Positions 33,971-45,598 of a DNA stretch of 64,000 bases are shown here, in pieces (position 1 is the first letter of the stretch; each line of letters begins with the position of its first letter). Both the position numbers and the translations under genes were made by a program. The notes beneath the pieces are model-generated. The model was given only the letters and a program-made list of their open reading frames with translations. It was not told the DNA's origin and did not search any database. Source of the DNA: CAVQZA01 sp963718355 (lineage in GTDB: Bacteria; Actinomycetota; Thermoleophilia; Gaiellales; Gaiellaceae); contig CAVQZA010000005.1 in NCBI GenBank assembly GCA_963718355.1, positions 174,672-238,671 of the forward strand. The letters are read 5' to 3'.

Positions 33971-35560
33971 CTAGGCGCCGGTCAGGTCGCGGCGCCCGAA
34001 GGCCCAGAGTGCGACGGCAGCGGTGACGGCGGCGATCGCGAGCATCGCCGCTGCGGCTCCCGGGCGGAACGGCGCGGCCGGGATCAGGCCGATGTGGTGG
34101 AACGGCGAGAGCCCTAGCGCCCAGGCGGGCGCGCCGACGAGCCCGGCGAACAGCTCCCACACGAAGGCGAGGCTCGTCAGGCCGTAGGCGATCCCGGTGG
34201 AGGCGCGGGGAAGCGTCGCGAACGCGAGTGCGCCGAGCCCGAGGAAGAGCAGCGAGGCGGGGAGGCAGTTGGCGCCGGCCTTCAGCATGTCGGCCGCGGA
34301 GACCGCCGCGCCCTGTGAGGCGGCGCCGGCCCAGGCGAGCAGGCCGGCCGCGAGCGCGAGTACGGTCGCGGCCGCCGCGGCGAGCACGAGCCGTCCCGCG
34401 AGCCAGCCGCGGCGCCCGACCGGAAGTGCGAGCAGCGTCTCGAGCTGCTGCTCGCTCTCCTCGCGGCGCGCGCCCGCGACCTGGGAGCAGCAGAAGAGGC
34501 TGATCGCGAGGATGAAGAAGAGGAACGTGAAGCCGAGATAGCCGGCGGGCGTCATGATCGCGGTCGCCCCGAGCTTCGCCAGCTGGTCCTGCACCCGCTG
34601 CGAGAGCCCCGCCGAGGAGACGCTGTCGGCGATCACCCCGAGCACGAACGCGAACGCGGCGGTGGACAGCAACCAGACGGTGAGGCTTCCGCGTTCGGCA
34701 CGGAGCGCCTGCGCGGTCGGCGAGCCGAGCAGCCAGAGCCGCGGCTCCGAGTCGTCCCGCGCCTGGAGCAGCCCACTGCCGATGTCGCGGTGTAGTGCGA
34801 TCACGGCGGAGAGTCCGAGCAGGATCGCGCTCGCGACGATCGGGAGCAACAGGACAGCGGGGCGCGGGGAGGCGAACGCGCGGAGCTCCTCGACCCAGCC
34901 GAGCGGCGTCGTCCAGCGCAGCCAGGTGAGGCTCGAGGTGTCGGCGACGACGCGCAGGAGGAACGCGGCCGCAACCGCGCCGCCGCCGAGCTCGAGCGCG
35001 ATCCGGCGGTTCGGAGCGAGCTGGCTCGCGAGCGCGCCGGCCCCGACGAACACCGGTACGACTGCGACGACCGCAAGAGCGAGGAAGGCCGAACCGCCTG
35101 CGGGCAGGTTCGAGGCGATGAGGCCGATGAAGGTCGCGAGCCAGAGGACGGCGGCGCCGATTCCGATCGCGGCGAGCTGCGCGACGAACGCACCGCCCCG
35201 GCCGACCGTCCCCGCGAGCACGAGCTCCTGCCGGCCCGCATCCTCCTCGGTCCGCATCGCGCGGACGGCGGCGAGCAGGCCCCAGACCGCCGCGAAGATC
35301 GAGAGCGTGCCGCCGACGCGCCATGCGACGTAGCCGCCGACGCTGAGGAGGTCGTGCGGGACGCCGTAGAAGAGGCGAATGCTCTTGTTGTGCCCGAACG
35401 CATGCACGAAACGGAGGCGGTCGGCGACCGTCGGATACGTCTTCCGGTAGCCCACGGCGTTGGCTGCCGAGAGGGCCGCGAAGAGGAGCGCGAACGAGCC
35501 GGTCCGCGTACGCGAGTCGGCAAGCGCGCGCCGCGCGACCGCAGCGCTAGGCGCCCACAC
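33971..35560 (-). CDS. ABC exporter permease (two six-helix halves)
   Basis: A 529-residue membrane protein with about twelve helices in two similar halves, each with a soluble outer loop. This is the layout of ABC-2-like permeases of actinobacterial drug/polyketide exporters (ABC transporter permease paired with a single ATPase). GTG 35560 overlaps the end of the ATPase gene by 14 bases; a longer in-frame reading to 35653 gives a Cys/Thr/Arg-rich leader that looks non-coding. REESEQQLETLLALPVGRRGW carries the coupling-helix type motif. The transported compound is unknown. Confidence 0.82.
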   Translation of the reverse strand: MWAPSAAVARRALADSRTRTGSFALLFAALSAANAVGYRKTYPTVADRLRFVHAFGHNKSIRLFYGVPHDLLSVGGYVAWRVGGTLSIFAAVWGLLAAVRAMRTEEDAGRQELVLAGTVGRGGAFVAQLAAIGIGAAVLWLATFIGLIASNLPAGGSAFLALAVVAVVPVFVGAGALASQLAPNRRIALELGGGAVAAAFLLRVVADTSSLTWLRWTTPLGWVEELRAFASPRPAVLLLPIVASAILLGLSAVIALHRDIGSGLLQARDDSEPRLWLLGSPTAQALRAERGSLTVWLLSTAAFAFVLGVIADSVSSAGLSQRVQDQLAKLGATAIMTPAGYLGFTFLFFILAISLFCCSQVAGARREESEQQLETLLALPVGRRGWLAGRLVLAAAAATVLALAAGLLAWAGAASQGAAVSAADMLKAGANCLPASLLFLGLGALAFATLPRASTGIAYGLTSLAFVWELFAGLVGAPAWALGLSPFHHIGLIPAAPFRPGAAAAMLAIAAVTAAVALWAFGRRDLTGA

Positions 35561-36443
35561 GGCCGTCGCTGCCGTCGTAGTGGTGCAGGAAGATCTCCTC
35601 CAGCGAGGGCTCGCGGCTCGACAGGGCGACGACCTCGTGGTGTGCGAGCGCATCGATCAGCGGCCCGATGCTGCCAGTGACTTCGCACCGCAGCGCGTTC
35701 GCGCCCGCGTGGACGACGTGGACGCCGTCGAGCTCGAGCTCGGGCGGGGTCCCGGCGAAGGTGATCTCGACCGTCTGCGCGCCGAGGTGGCGCAGCTCGG
35801 CGAGTGCGCCCTCGTCGACGAGCCGGCCCTCGCGCAGGATGCCCACGCGGTCGCACAGCGCCTCGACCTCGCTGAGGATGTGGGACGAGAGGAAGACGGT
35901 CTGACCTCGCTCCTTCGCCTCGAGCACCGTCTCGCGGAAAGCCACCTCCATCAGAGGATCGAGCCCGCTCGTCGGCTCGTCGAGCAGGAGCAGGTCGGCG
36001 CGCGTCGCGAAGGCGGCGACGAGCTGCACCTTCTGCCGGTTCCCCTTCGACAGCGCGCGCACCTTCTTCGAGACGTCGAGCTGGAAGCGCTCCGCGAGCA
36101 GGTCGCGGTAGGCGGTGTCGGTCGACGCATGCAGGTGCTCGAGGAACGCGAACGTCTCCGTGCTCGTCAGCGAGGGCCAGAGGAACGGCTCGCCGGCGAC
36201 GTATGCGACCCGGCGGTGCGCGGTGACGGCGTCGTGCCACGCATCGACGCCGAACAGGAAGCTGCTGCCCGCGCTGGGACGGTGGAGGCCGAGCAGCAGG
36301 CGAATCGTCGTCGTCTTGCCCGAGCCGTTCGGCCCGAGGAATCCGTAGACCTCGCCGGGCGCGACGTCGAGGTCGAGACCGTCGAGCGCCAGCGTGTTGC
36401 CGTAGCGCTTCGAGAGCCCCTCTGTGCGGATCGCGCTCGTCAC
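35547..36443 (-). CDS. ABC exporter ATPase
   Basis: A 298-residue ABC ATPase. Walker A is GPNGSGKTT, the signature is ALSKGNRQKVQLV (LSKG variant), Walker B is LLLLDEPTSGLD and the switch His is in SSHILSE. The C-terminal 80 residues form an extra domain typical of DrrA/BcrA-like exporters. GTG 36443 overlaps the stop of the mutarotase gene by four bases, and the downstream permease overlaps its end. It is therefore transcribed with the carbohydrate genes, although a functional link is not required. Confidence 0.92.
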   Translation of the reverse strand: MTSAIRTEGLSKRYGNTLALDGLDLDVAPGEVYGFLGPNGSGKTTTIRLLLGLHRPSAGSSFLFGVDAWHDAVTAHRRVAYVAGEPFLWPSLTSTETFAFLEHLHASTDTAYRDLLAERFQLDVSKKVRALSKGNRQKVQLVAAFATRADLLLLDEPTSGLDPLMEVAFRETVLEAKERGQTVFLSSHILSEVEALCDRVGILREGRLVDEGALAELRHLGAQTVEITFAGTPPELELDGVHVVHAGANALRCEVTGSIGPLIDALAHHEVVALSSREPSLEEIFLHHYDGSDGRVGA

Positions 36444-37329
36444 GGCCGAGCGGGAGTGAGCCCCCACACGCTTGTGAACGACTCGGCCGGCCTGAGGCTG
36501 ATCAGGCTCTCGCCGGTGCGAAACGCGTTCGCCGGGCAGGTCATCGGCTCGACCGCGAGACTCCGCCGCGCGACGTCGGGAATCGAGTCGCCGCTGAAGA
36601 TCATCACGTAGCGATACGCCTGGTCGAGCCAGAGCGTCAGGTTCCCGAACGCGATTCGCGCGAGGCCGTCGTCGTCGCGCTCGAGGTCGGTGAAGGCGGT
36701 GTCCAGCACCGTCGAGCCGATCGGGCGCGCCTCCCGGAAGTCGTACTCGGTGCCGTCGACCGGCAGGCTCACGACGGGACGCCCGCGCTCGTCGGAGCGG
36801 ATCACGGTGCGCGCCGGCAGTCGAAGCTCGACCTCGTCGATCGCGGTGCCGGCCGTCAGGTACGGATGGTGGCCCGAGCCATACGGGCACGCGCTGCGGC
36901 CGATGTTCGTCGCGGTCGTCTCGACGCGGAGGCCGCCCTTCGAGAGCGAGTACTCGATCTTCAGCGCGAGCGTGTACGGATAGCCCGGCTGCGGGTGCAG
37001 GACGTGCGCCGCGACGGCGCGGCTCGGCCCATCGGCGACGACGCTCCACGACACCCAGCGGACGAGGCCGTGAATCGCGTTGTGCGTGCCCGGCTCGCTG
37101 AGGGGGAGCTGATTGGTCCGTCCGTCGAACTCGTAGTTCCCGTCCTCGAGCCGGTTCGGCCACGGGATCAGCACCTGCCCGCGACCGGCGCTGCACATCC
37201 GGTCGGCCTCGTAGCCGTCGAGCACGTCCACGCCGCCCACCGAATAGGTGCGCAGCCCGCCGCCGACCTCGACGATAGTCGCGCGCTGGTCGCCGTCCGC
37301 GATCTCGACCTGCCGGCCGCTCGGGTCCA

Positions 37330-37330
<1 letters not shown>
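36440..37330 (-). CDS. Aldose 1-epimerase (mutarotase) family protein
   Basis: A 296-residue galactose mutarotase-like protein. HNAIHGLVRWVSW carries the first conserved His, GHHPYLTAG the catalytic His, and SLAVEPMTCPANAF the catalytic Glu of the family (EPxT). These enzymes interconvert alpha and beta anomers of free or phosphorylated sugars. ATG 37330 shares a base with the stop of the GH15 gene (TGATG). It therefore follows directly the enzyme that would release free hexose and precedes an exporter in the same minus-strand operon. Confidence 0.9.
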
Positions 37331-39192
<1,862 letters not shown>

Positions 39193-40158
39193 CTAGCCAC
39201 CCGCGAGTACGGCCGACCCGACGGCGCCGGAGAGGTCGCGCAGCTCGGTGGTGAGCATCGCGGGCGGCTTGTCGGGCGTGAAGAGGTGCGGCGTCATCTT
39301 CTCGACGATCTGGTCGACGAACGGCTGGCCGAGCCGGTCGCCGAGGCCGCCGCCGATGATGATCGCCTCGAGGTCGAGCAGGTTCTGCGCCGAGGCGAGG
39401 CCGACGCCGAGCGCCCAGGCCGCTTCGTCGATCAGGTCGCGCGCCATCTTGTCGCCCTTCTTCAGCGCCGCTGCGTAGACGCCGGAGCTGAGCCGGGTAC
39501 GACCCGTCGTCTTCTCGATCTTGAACAGGATCGTCTTCTTGCCGCGCTTCTTGAGCCGAAGCGCGCGCTGCTCCATCCGCACCCGTCCCGCGTACGCCTC
39601 GATGCAACCGCGGCGGCCGCACCCGCAGCGTCGTCCTCCGGGCATCACGACGGCGTGACCGATCTCGCCCGCGGCGCCCCGACCGTCGTGCAGCTTGCCG
39701 TTGAGGACCAGGCCGCCGCCGACGCCGGTGCCGACCCAGACGCCGAGCAGGTTCTTGAAGGGACGGCCGGCCCCGCGCTTGAACTCGCCGAGCACGCCGG
39801 CGCGGACGTCGTTGTCGATCGCGACGGAGACGCCGTTCATCAGCTTCGAGAGCAGAGGCCCGAGCTCGACGCGGTCGGCGAAGCCGGGGACATTCGCGGC
39901 GAGTGAGACGACTCCGGCCGCGCTGTCGATCTCGCCCGGCGTGCCGACGCCGATCGCCCGGAGCGACGAGACGTCGACGGCCGCCTGCTCCAGCGAGGTG
40001 TGGATCGTGCCGGCAATCGCCTCGATCACGTCGTCGGCCTTGCCGCTCTGGGGTGTCAGCACGCGTGCGCTCCCCACGACCTCGTGGTCGCGCAGGACGA
40101 CGGTCTGGATCTTCGTACCGCCGAGATCGACCCCTGCGGTCACCTGTGGGTCAGCCAT
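39193..40158 (-). CDS. ROK-family glucokinase
   Basis: A 321-residue ROK kinase. The ATP-binding motif is DLGGTKIQTVVL, the active-site Asp is in AIDNDVRAGVLGE, the zinc site is CGCGRRGCIEAYAG (CxCGxxGCxE), and GHAVVMPGG precedes it. It should phosphorylate the glucose released by the adjoining GH15 enzyme. A lysine-rich insertion (ALRLKKRGKKTILFKIEK) follows the zinc motif and is unusual. ATG 40158 diverges from pgi across 66 bases. It heads the minus-strand operon glucokinase, GH15, mutarotase, ABC. Confidence 0.9.
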   Translation of the reverse strand: MADPQVTAGVDLGGTKIQTVVLRDHEVVGSARVLTPQSGKADDVIEAIAGTIHTSLEQAAVDVSSLRAIGVGTPGEIDSAAGVVSLAANVPGFADRVELGPLLSKLMNGVSVAIDNDVRAGVLGEFKRGAGRPFKNLLGVWVGTGVGGGLVLNGKLHDGRGAAGEIGHAVVMPGGRRCGCGRRGCIEAYAGRVRMEQRALRLKKRGKKTILFKIEKTTGRTRLSSGVYAAALKKGDKMARDLIDEAAWALGVGLASAQNLLDLEAIIIGGGLGDRLGQPFVDQIVEKMTPHLFTPDKPPAMLTTELRDLSGAVGSAVLAGG

Positions 40159-40224
40159 GCCGTGAGCCTCCGATGCGGAAGACGATCGTCCGCCTGCATC
40201 CTAAGGTGTGTGAGACTTGGGGCG

Positions 40225-41811
40225 ATGACTGCGCTTCGCGAGCGTCCGGCGTGGGTCGCACTCGAGCGGCACTACGAGGAGATCCGCGGTCGCCATCTCC
40301 GCGACCTGTTCGCCGAGGACTCGACGCGCGGCGAGCGCCTCACCGCCGAGGGAGTCGGCCTCTACCTCGACTTCTCCAAGAATCGAATCACCGACGAGAC
40401 GATCGGGTTGCTCGTCCACCTGGCCCAGGAGTCGGGCCTCGCCGTGCGGATCGAGGCGATGTTCCGCGGCGACAGGATCAACGTCTCCGAGGACCGCTCC
40501 GTCCTGCACGTCGCGCTGCGGATGCCGAAGAGCGCCTCGCTCGTGGTCGACGGCGTCGACGTGGTCGCCGACGTGCACGCGGTGCTCGACCGGATGGCCG
40601 CATTCGCCGACAAGGTGCGCTCCGGCGAGTGGAAGGGCCACACCGGCAAGCCGATCCGCAACATCGTCAACGTCGGGATCGGCGGCTCCGACCTCGGCCC
40701 GGTGATGGCCTACGAGGCGCTCCGTCACTACTCCGATCGCGACCTGACCTTTCGCTTCGTGTCCAACGTGGACTCGACCGACTTCGCCGAGGCGACGCAC
40801 GACCTCGCGGCCGACGAGACGCTGTTCATCATCTGCTCGAAGACCTTCACCACTCTCGAGACGATGACGAACGCTCAGACTGCGCGCGCCTGGTCCCTGG
40901 CCGTGCTCGTCGACGAGGCCGCGATCGCGAAGCACTTCGTCGCGGTCTCTACGAACGCCGCCGAGGTGGCGAAGTTCGGCATCGATCCGGACAACATGTT
41001 CGGCTTCTGGGACTGGGTCGGCGGCCGCTACTCGATGGACTCCGCGGTCGGCCTCTCGACGATGCTCGCGATCGGGCCCGGCCTCTTCGGCGAGCTGCTC
41101 GCAGGCTTCCACGCGATGGACGAGCACTTCCGCACCACGCCGTTCGCGCGGAACCTGCCCGTGCTGCTGGGGCTGCTCTCGGTCTGGTACGGCGACTTCT
41201 TCGGCGCGCAGACCGCGGGCGTGATGCCGTACAGCCAGTACCTGAAGCGCTTCCCCGCCTACCTCCAGCAGCTGACGATGGAGTCGAACGGGAAGCGAGT
41301 CACCCTCGACGGCGAGGCGGTCGACTACCAGACCGGCGCCGTGTTCTGGGGCGAGCCGGGCACGAACGGCCAGCACAGCTTCTACCAGCTGATCCACCAG
41401 GGCACGAAGCTGATCCCGGTCGATCTGATCGGCTTCGGCAAGACGCTGAACCCGATTCGCGACCACCACGACATCCTGATGTCGAACGTGTTCGCGCAGG
41501 CCGAGGCGCTCGCCTTCGGGACGGGTGACGCGGACGTGCCGCCGTATCGGTTCTTCGAAGGGAACCGGCCGACCAACGTGATCCTCTGCGAGCGGCTGAC
41601 GCCGTACTCGCTCGGGACCCTCGTCGCGCTCTACGAGCACAGCGTCTTCACGCAGGGCACGATCTGGGGGATCGACTCGTTCGACCAGTGGGGCGTCGAG
41701 CTCGGCAAGGTGCTCGCGAAGAAGATCATCCCGGAGCTTCAGAGCGACTCGGAGCTGGAGCACGACAGCTCAACGAACGAGCTGATCCGCCGCTATCGCG
41801 GTATACGCTAG
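40225..41811 (+). CDS. pgi: Glucose-6-phosphate isomerase
   Basis: A 528-residue PGI, interconverting glucose 6-phosphate and fructose 6-phosphate. Family features: VNVGIGGSDLGPVMAYEAL and GRYSMDSAVGLSTMLAIG in the SIS domains, GEPGTNGQHSFYQLIHQG with the catalytic His, and the C-terminal Lys in QWGVELGKVLAKKI. ATG 40225 lies nine bases after a weak purine-rich site. Its end overlaps the convergent zwf gene by four bases. The protein is intact, unlike its oxidative pentose phosphate neighbours. Confidence 0.96.
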   Translation: MTALRERPAWVALERHYEEIRGRHLRDLFAEDSTRGERLTAEGVGLYLDFSKNRITDETIGLLVHLAQESGLAVRIEAMFRGDRINVSEDRSVLHVALRMPKSASLVVDGVDVVADVHAVLDRMAAFADKVRSGEWKGHTGKPIRNIVNVGIGGSDLGPVMAYEALRHYSDRDLTFRFVSNVDSTDFAEATHDLAADETLFIICSKTFTTLETMTNAQTARAWSLAVLVDEAAIAKHFVAVSTNAAEVAKFGIDPDNMFGFWDWVGGRYSMDSAVGLSTMLAIGPGLFGELLAGFHAMDEHFRTTPFARNLPVLLGLLSVWYGDFFGAQTAGVMPYSQYLKRFPAYLQQLTMESNGKRVTLDGEAVDYQTGAVFWGEPGTNGQHSFYQLIHQGTKLIPVDLIGFGKTLNPIRDHHDILMSNVFAQAEALAFGTGDADVPPYRFFEGNRPTNVILCERLTPYSLGTLVALYEHSVFTQGTIWGIDSFDQWGVELGKVLAKKIIPELQSDSELEHDSSTNELIRRYRGIR

Positions 41812-43209
41812 TCCGCTTTCGTGATCCAGGGGTCGTGCCAGCCGCCGTAGCCCGTGGTGAGCCTGTCGGCCGCGGCGGGGCCCCAAGTGCCCTGCTCGTA
41901 GCGGTCGACCGGCGGCGGCTTCTCGACCAGCGGCTCCATGATCCGCCAGGTCTCCTCGACCGAGTCCTGCCGCGCGAAATGGCTCTGGTCGCCGTGCATC
42001 GCTGCGTTGAGCAGCTCCTCGTAGGGCGTGTGCCCCTCGCCGCCCTCGTCCGCAAAGTCCATGTCCAGATGGATGGTGCGCAGCGACAGTCCGTCGAAGC
42101 CCTTGGCCTGGAGCCGCACGCGCGCGCCCGCCTTGGGGTCTATCCGCAGCACGAGGTTGTTCGGGTCAGGCCGCTTCATGTGCCGTGAGGCGAAGCCGAG
42201 GCGCGGCGGGTGCTTGAAGACGACCCGCACCTCGGTCACTGTCGCCGGGCAGCGACTTGCCGGCGCGGATGAAGAACGGGACGCCGGCCCAGCGCCAGTT
42301 GTCGATCTCGAGCCGCATCGCGGCGAACGTCTCGGTCGTCGAGTCCTTCGCGACGCCCTCCACGTCGAGGTAGCCGTCGTACTGACCGCGTACGTACCGG
42401 TCGGGATCGGCCTCGGGCATTGCAGCGAACACGTCGCGCTTGCGGTCGTTGATGCTGTCGAGCCCGCCGCTCGGCGGCTCCATCGCGACCATGCTCAGCA
42501 CCTGGAGCAGGTGGTTCTGGACGACGTCACGAAGTGCACCGACGGGGTCGTAGAACTTGCCGCGGTCGGCGACGTCGAAGTCCTCGGCCATCGTGATCTG
42601 CACCGAGCCGATGAACTGGCGGTTCCAAACCGGTTCCAACATGGTGTTCGAGAAGCGCAGGAAGAGGATGTCTTCGACCGACATCTTCCCGAGGAAGTGG
42701 TCGATCCGGTAGAGCTGCGACTCGTCGATCAGCGCGTGCAGGTCGGCATTCAGCGCCCGTGCCGACTCGAGGTCGTGGCCGAAGGGCTTCTCGATCACGA
42801 CGCGCGCGCCCTTGGTCAGCCCGACGTCCGCCAGGCCCTTCACGACGGTCGCGAAGAGGAAGGGCGGGATCTCGAGGTAGAAGACCGGCGTCGTCACCTC
42901 GCCGAGGTGCTTGGCGAGCCGCTCGAACGTGTCCGCCTGCGCGAAGTCGCCGCCGACATAGCTCAGCCGCGCGGCGAGGCGGTCGAAGACCTCCTGATCG
43001 AACGGCCCGCTGATGGACTCGCGGGCGCGCTTGCGCAGGTCGTCGTCGCTCCAGTCCTCGCTCGCGACGCCCACGATGGGGCATTCGAGCAGGCCGCGGC
43101 TCTCGAGCAGGTACAGCGAGTTCAGCGTCATCTTCCTCGCCAGATCGCCGCTGATCCCGAAGATCACCAGCACATCTGCGGCTTTCCCGTTTGCCTCGTC
43201 GGCTGCCAC
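41808..43209 (-). CDS. zwf: Glucose-6-phosphate 1-dehydrogenase, one apparent frameshift
   Basis: Reads as a G6PDH of about 466 residues in two frames. Frame one, from GTG 43209, has the NADP motif GISGDLARKM, EKPFGHDL and the active-site RIDHFLGK, and reaches RAGKSLP. The other frame continues TVTEVRVVFKHPP to the stop at 41808. Removing one base of the CC at 42245-42246 joins them. All catalytic motifs are present, so the enzyme is probably functional if the extra base is an error. It oxidises glucose 6-phosphate to 6-phosphogluconolactone, making NADPH. It diverges from gnd. Confidence 0.88.
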
Positions 43210-43265
43210 TGCAACTGAAGTAATAGCGTGTGAGGCGTCACGAAGTCCGCCGAAGGGAGCGAATC

Positions 43266-44302
43266 ATGGCCACAGACACGCCCATGCAACTCGGAATGGT
43301 CGGGCTCGGCAGGATGGGCGCCGGCATGGTTCGGCGGCTGATCCGCGACGGGCACAACTGCGTCGGCTACGACGTCAGCCCCGACGCGGTGAAGGCGCTC
43401 GCCGCAGACGGCGCGATCGGGGCCGAGTCGCTTGCGGACTTCGCCGCCAAGCTCGAGAAGCCGCGCACGGCCTGGGTGATGGTTCCCGCCGGCGAGATCA
43501 CCGACAAGACGATCAAGGCGCTGGCCGAGGTGCTCGAGCCCGGCGACACGATCATCGACGGCGGCAACACCCACTACCACGACGACATTCGCCACGCGAA
43601 GGAGCTCAAGGAGAAAGGCATCCACCACGTCGACGTCGGCACGAGCGGCGGCGTCTGGGGCCTCGAGCGCGGCTTCTGCCTGATGATCGGCGGCGAGACG
43701 GAGATCGTCGACCGGCTCAGCCCGATCTTCGCCACGATCGGCCCGGGCTTCGACGCCGCGCCGCGCACGCCCGGACGCACCGGCGATCCGTCGAACAGCG
43801 AGAAGGGCTTCTACCACTGCGGCGCGAAACGGCGCCGGCCACTTCGTGAAGATGGTGCACAACGGGATCGAGTACGGGATCATGGCTGCCTACGCCGAGG
43901 GCCTCAACATCATCAAGAGCGCCGACGTCGGGCTGCGCGCAGCAGGAGATGGACGCCGAGACCGCGCCGCTCGAGAACCCCGAGTACTACCAGTACAAGG
44001 TCGACACGACCGAGGTGGCCGAGGTCTGGCGCCGCGGCAGCGTCGTCGGCTCGTGGCTGCTCGACCTCACCGCGCAGGCGCTGTACGAGTCGCCCGAGCT
44101 CGAGGAGTTCTCGGGCCGCGTCTCCGACTCCGGCGAGGGCCGCTGGACGTCGATCGCCGCGATCGAGGAGGGCGTGCCGGCGCCGGTGCTGACCGCGGCG
44201 CTCTACTCGCGCTTCGGCTCGCGCGGGCTCGACCTGTTCGCCGACAAGATGCTCTCGGCGATGCGCAAGCAGTTCGGCGGGCACGACGAGAAGCCCGCAT
44301 GA
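43266..44302 (+). CDS. gnd: 6-phosphogluconate dehydrogenase (short, decarboxylating type), two apparent frameshifts
   Basis: A short-form Gnd of about 340 residues read in three frames. The N-terminal Rossmann motif MQLGMVGLGRMGAGMVRRL, DGGNTHYHDD and DVGTSGGVWGLERGFCLMIG are in the first frame; KMVHNGIEYGIMAAYAEG in the second; and DAETAPLENPEYYQYKVDT with VWRRGSVVGSWLLDL in the third. Removing one A of 43827-43829 and one G near 43939 restores a single protein. Catalytic Lys (FVKMVHNG) and Asn are retained. A GGGAG-like site precedes ATG 43266. The end overlaps pgl by four bases. It makes ribulose 5-phosphate. Confidence 0.86.
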
Positions 44303-44957
44303 AGCTCGAAGTCCTGTCGGATCCAGACGCGGTCGCGCGGCGCGGCGCGCAGTTCGTCGCCGGGAAGGCGCGGGCCGCGGTCGCCGAGCACGGCCGCTTC
44401 ACCTTCGCGGTGAGCGGCGGGCACACGCCGTGGGCGATGTTCGCGCACCTGGTCGGCGAGGACGTGCCGTGGGAGCGGACTGCGATCTGGCAGGTCGACG
44501 AGCGGGTCGCACCGGCGGGCGATCCCGACCGGAATCTCGCGCACCTCCAGGCCGCACTGCCGCCGCAGGCGAACGCCGAGGTGCACCCGATGCCGGTGGA
44601 GGAGGACGATCTCGAGGCGGCGGCCGCGCGCTATGCCGCGGTCGCTGCCCGACCGGTTCGATCTCGTCCATCTCGGCCTCGGCCCGGACGGCCACACGGC
44701 CTCGCTCGTCCCGGGCGACCCGGTGCTCGAGGTCACCGATCGCGCAGTGGCGCTCACCGGGATCTACATGGGCCGGCAGCGGATGACGCTCACGTATCCG
44801 ACGCTGAACGCGCGCGAAGCAGGTGCTGTGGCTCGTCACCGGCGCGGACAAGGTCGATGCGCTCGCTTTGCTCCGGGCAGGCGACCAGTCGATTCCCGCG
44901 GGCCACGTCACGGCGGCGGCCCAGCTGGTCGTCGCGGACGCCGCTACACAAAGCTGA
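44299..44957 (+). CDS. pgl: 6-phosphogluconolactonase, two apparent frameshifts
   Basis: A lactonase of about 218 residues read in three frames: MKLEVLSDPDAVARRGAQF, FAVSGGHTPWAMFAHL and WQVDERVAPAGDPDRN; then LPDRFDLVHLGLGPDGHTAS with TYPTLNAR; then QVLWLVTGADKVDALALLRA to the stop at 44955-44957. Extra bases are inferred at 44640-44641 and 44817-44818. Motifs for substrate binding (SGG, DER, GxGxDGHTAS with the catalytic His) are all present. ATG 44299 overlaps gnd as ATGA, and the end overlaps the convergent rpiA by 14 bases. Confidence 0.84.
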
Positions 44958-45598
44958 CGACGCGCTCGACGGTCTCGCCGCGCGCGACGAAGACCTCCGA
45001 GACCATCGCCAGCGGGGAAGAGCCCGTGCTCGACGACGCCGACCTCGGCCGAAAGCTCGGCTGCAAGCCTCTCGGGATCGTCGAACTCGCCGAGGTAGTC
45101 GGCGATCACGCCGCCGTCCGGGCTCCGCGGCACGTCGCGCAGCGTCACAGGCTGGAGCCGCAGCAACGTCGCGCCGAGGCCGTACTCGAGCAGCTCGAGC
45201 GGCACCGGCGGCGTGAGCGCTTCGACGAACTTGTCGGACGAGGCGATCACGACGAAGCGGTCGGCCGCCGCCGCGACGGCCTTCTCGCGCGTGTGCGCGC
45301 CGCCGCCGCCCTTCACGAGCCAGCCCGACGGCGCGACCTGGTCGGCGCCGTCGATCGCGATGTCGAGCCGATCGGGCGCGTCGGCGCCGCCGAACGACTC
45401 GACGGTCAGCCCGAGCGCGCGTGCCGCCTCCTCGGTCGCAGGCGACGTGGCCACGCAGCGCAGGTCGAGAGCGCGCGCGGCGAGCGCGGGCAGGAGGTAC
45501 GCAACCGTCGTGCCGGTGCCGAGCCCGACCGTCATCCCGTCCTCGACCACCAGCGCGGCGGCCTCGGCTGCGAGCTGTTTCTCGCGCTCGATGCTCAG
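44944..45598 (-). CDS. rpiA: Ribose-5-phosphate isomerase A, apparent frameshift near the end
   Basis: An RpiA of about 217 residues, converting ribulose 5-phosphate to ribose 5-phosphate. VGLGTGTTVAYLL, LDIAIDGADQVAP and WLVKGGGGAHTREKAVA carry the catalytic Asp, Glu-like and Lys regions. The frame breaks after EHGLFP; removing one base of the GGGG at 45014-45017 (plus strand) restores AMVSEVFVARGETVERVVSF and a stop at 44944. No ATG, GTG or TTG is suitably placed. CTG at 45598 overlaps the upstream stop as CTGA and is the likely start. The next in-frame ATG would remove part of the N-terminal helix. Confidence 0.82.

Noticed and set aside
36444..37196. In-frame upstream extension of the ABC ATPase gene
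   Set aside because: The extension overlaps the mutarotase in another frame and is Arg-rich with no homology. The GTG at 36443 gives a standard ATPase and a four-base overlap.
42245..45017. Programmed +1 frameshifting as the explanation of the broken zwf, gnd, pgl and rpiA genes
   Set aside because: The sites share no slippery sequence, stop codon or downstream structure, and several occur twice in one gene. Sequence error or mutation is simpler.
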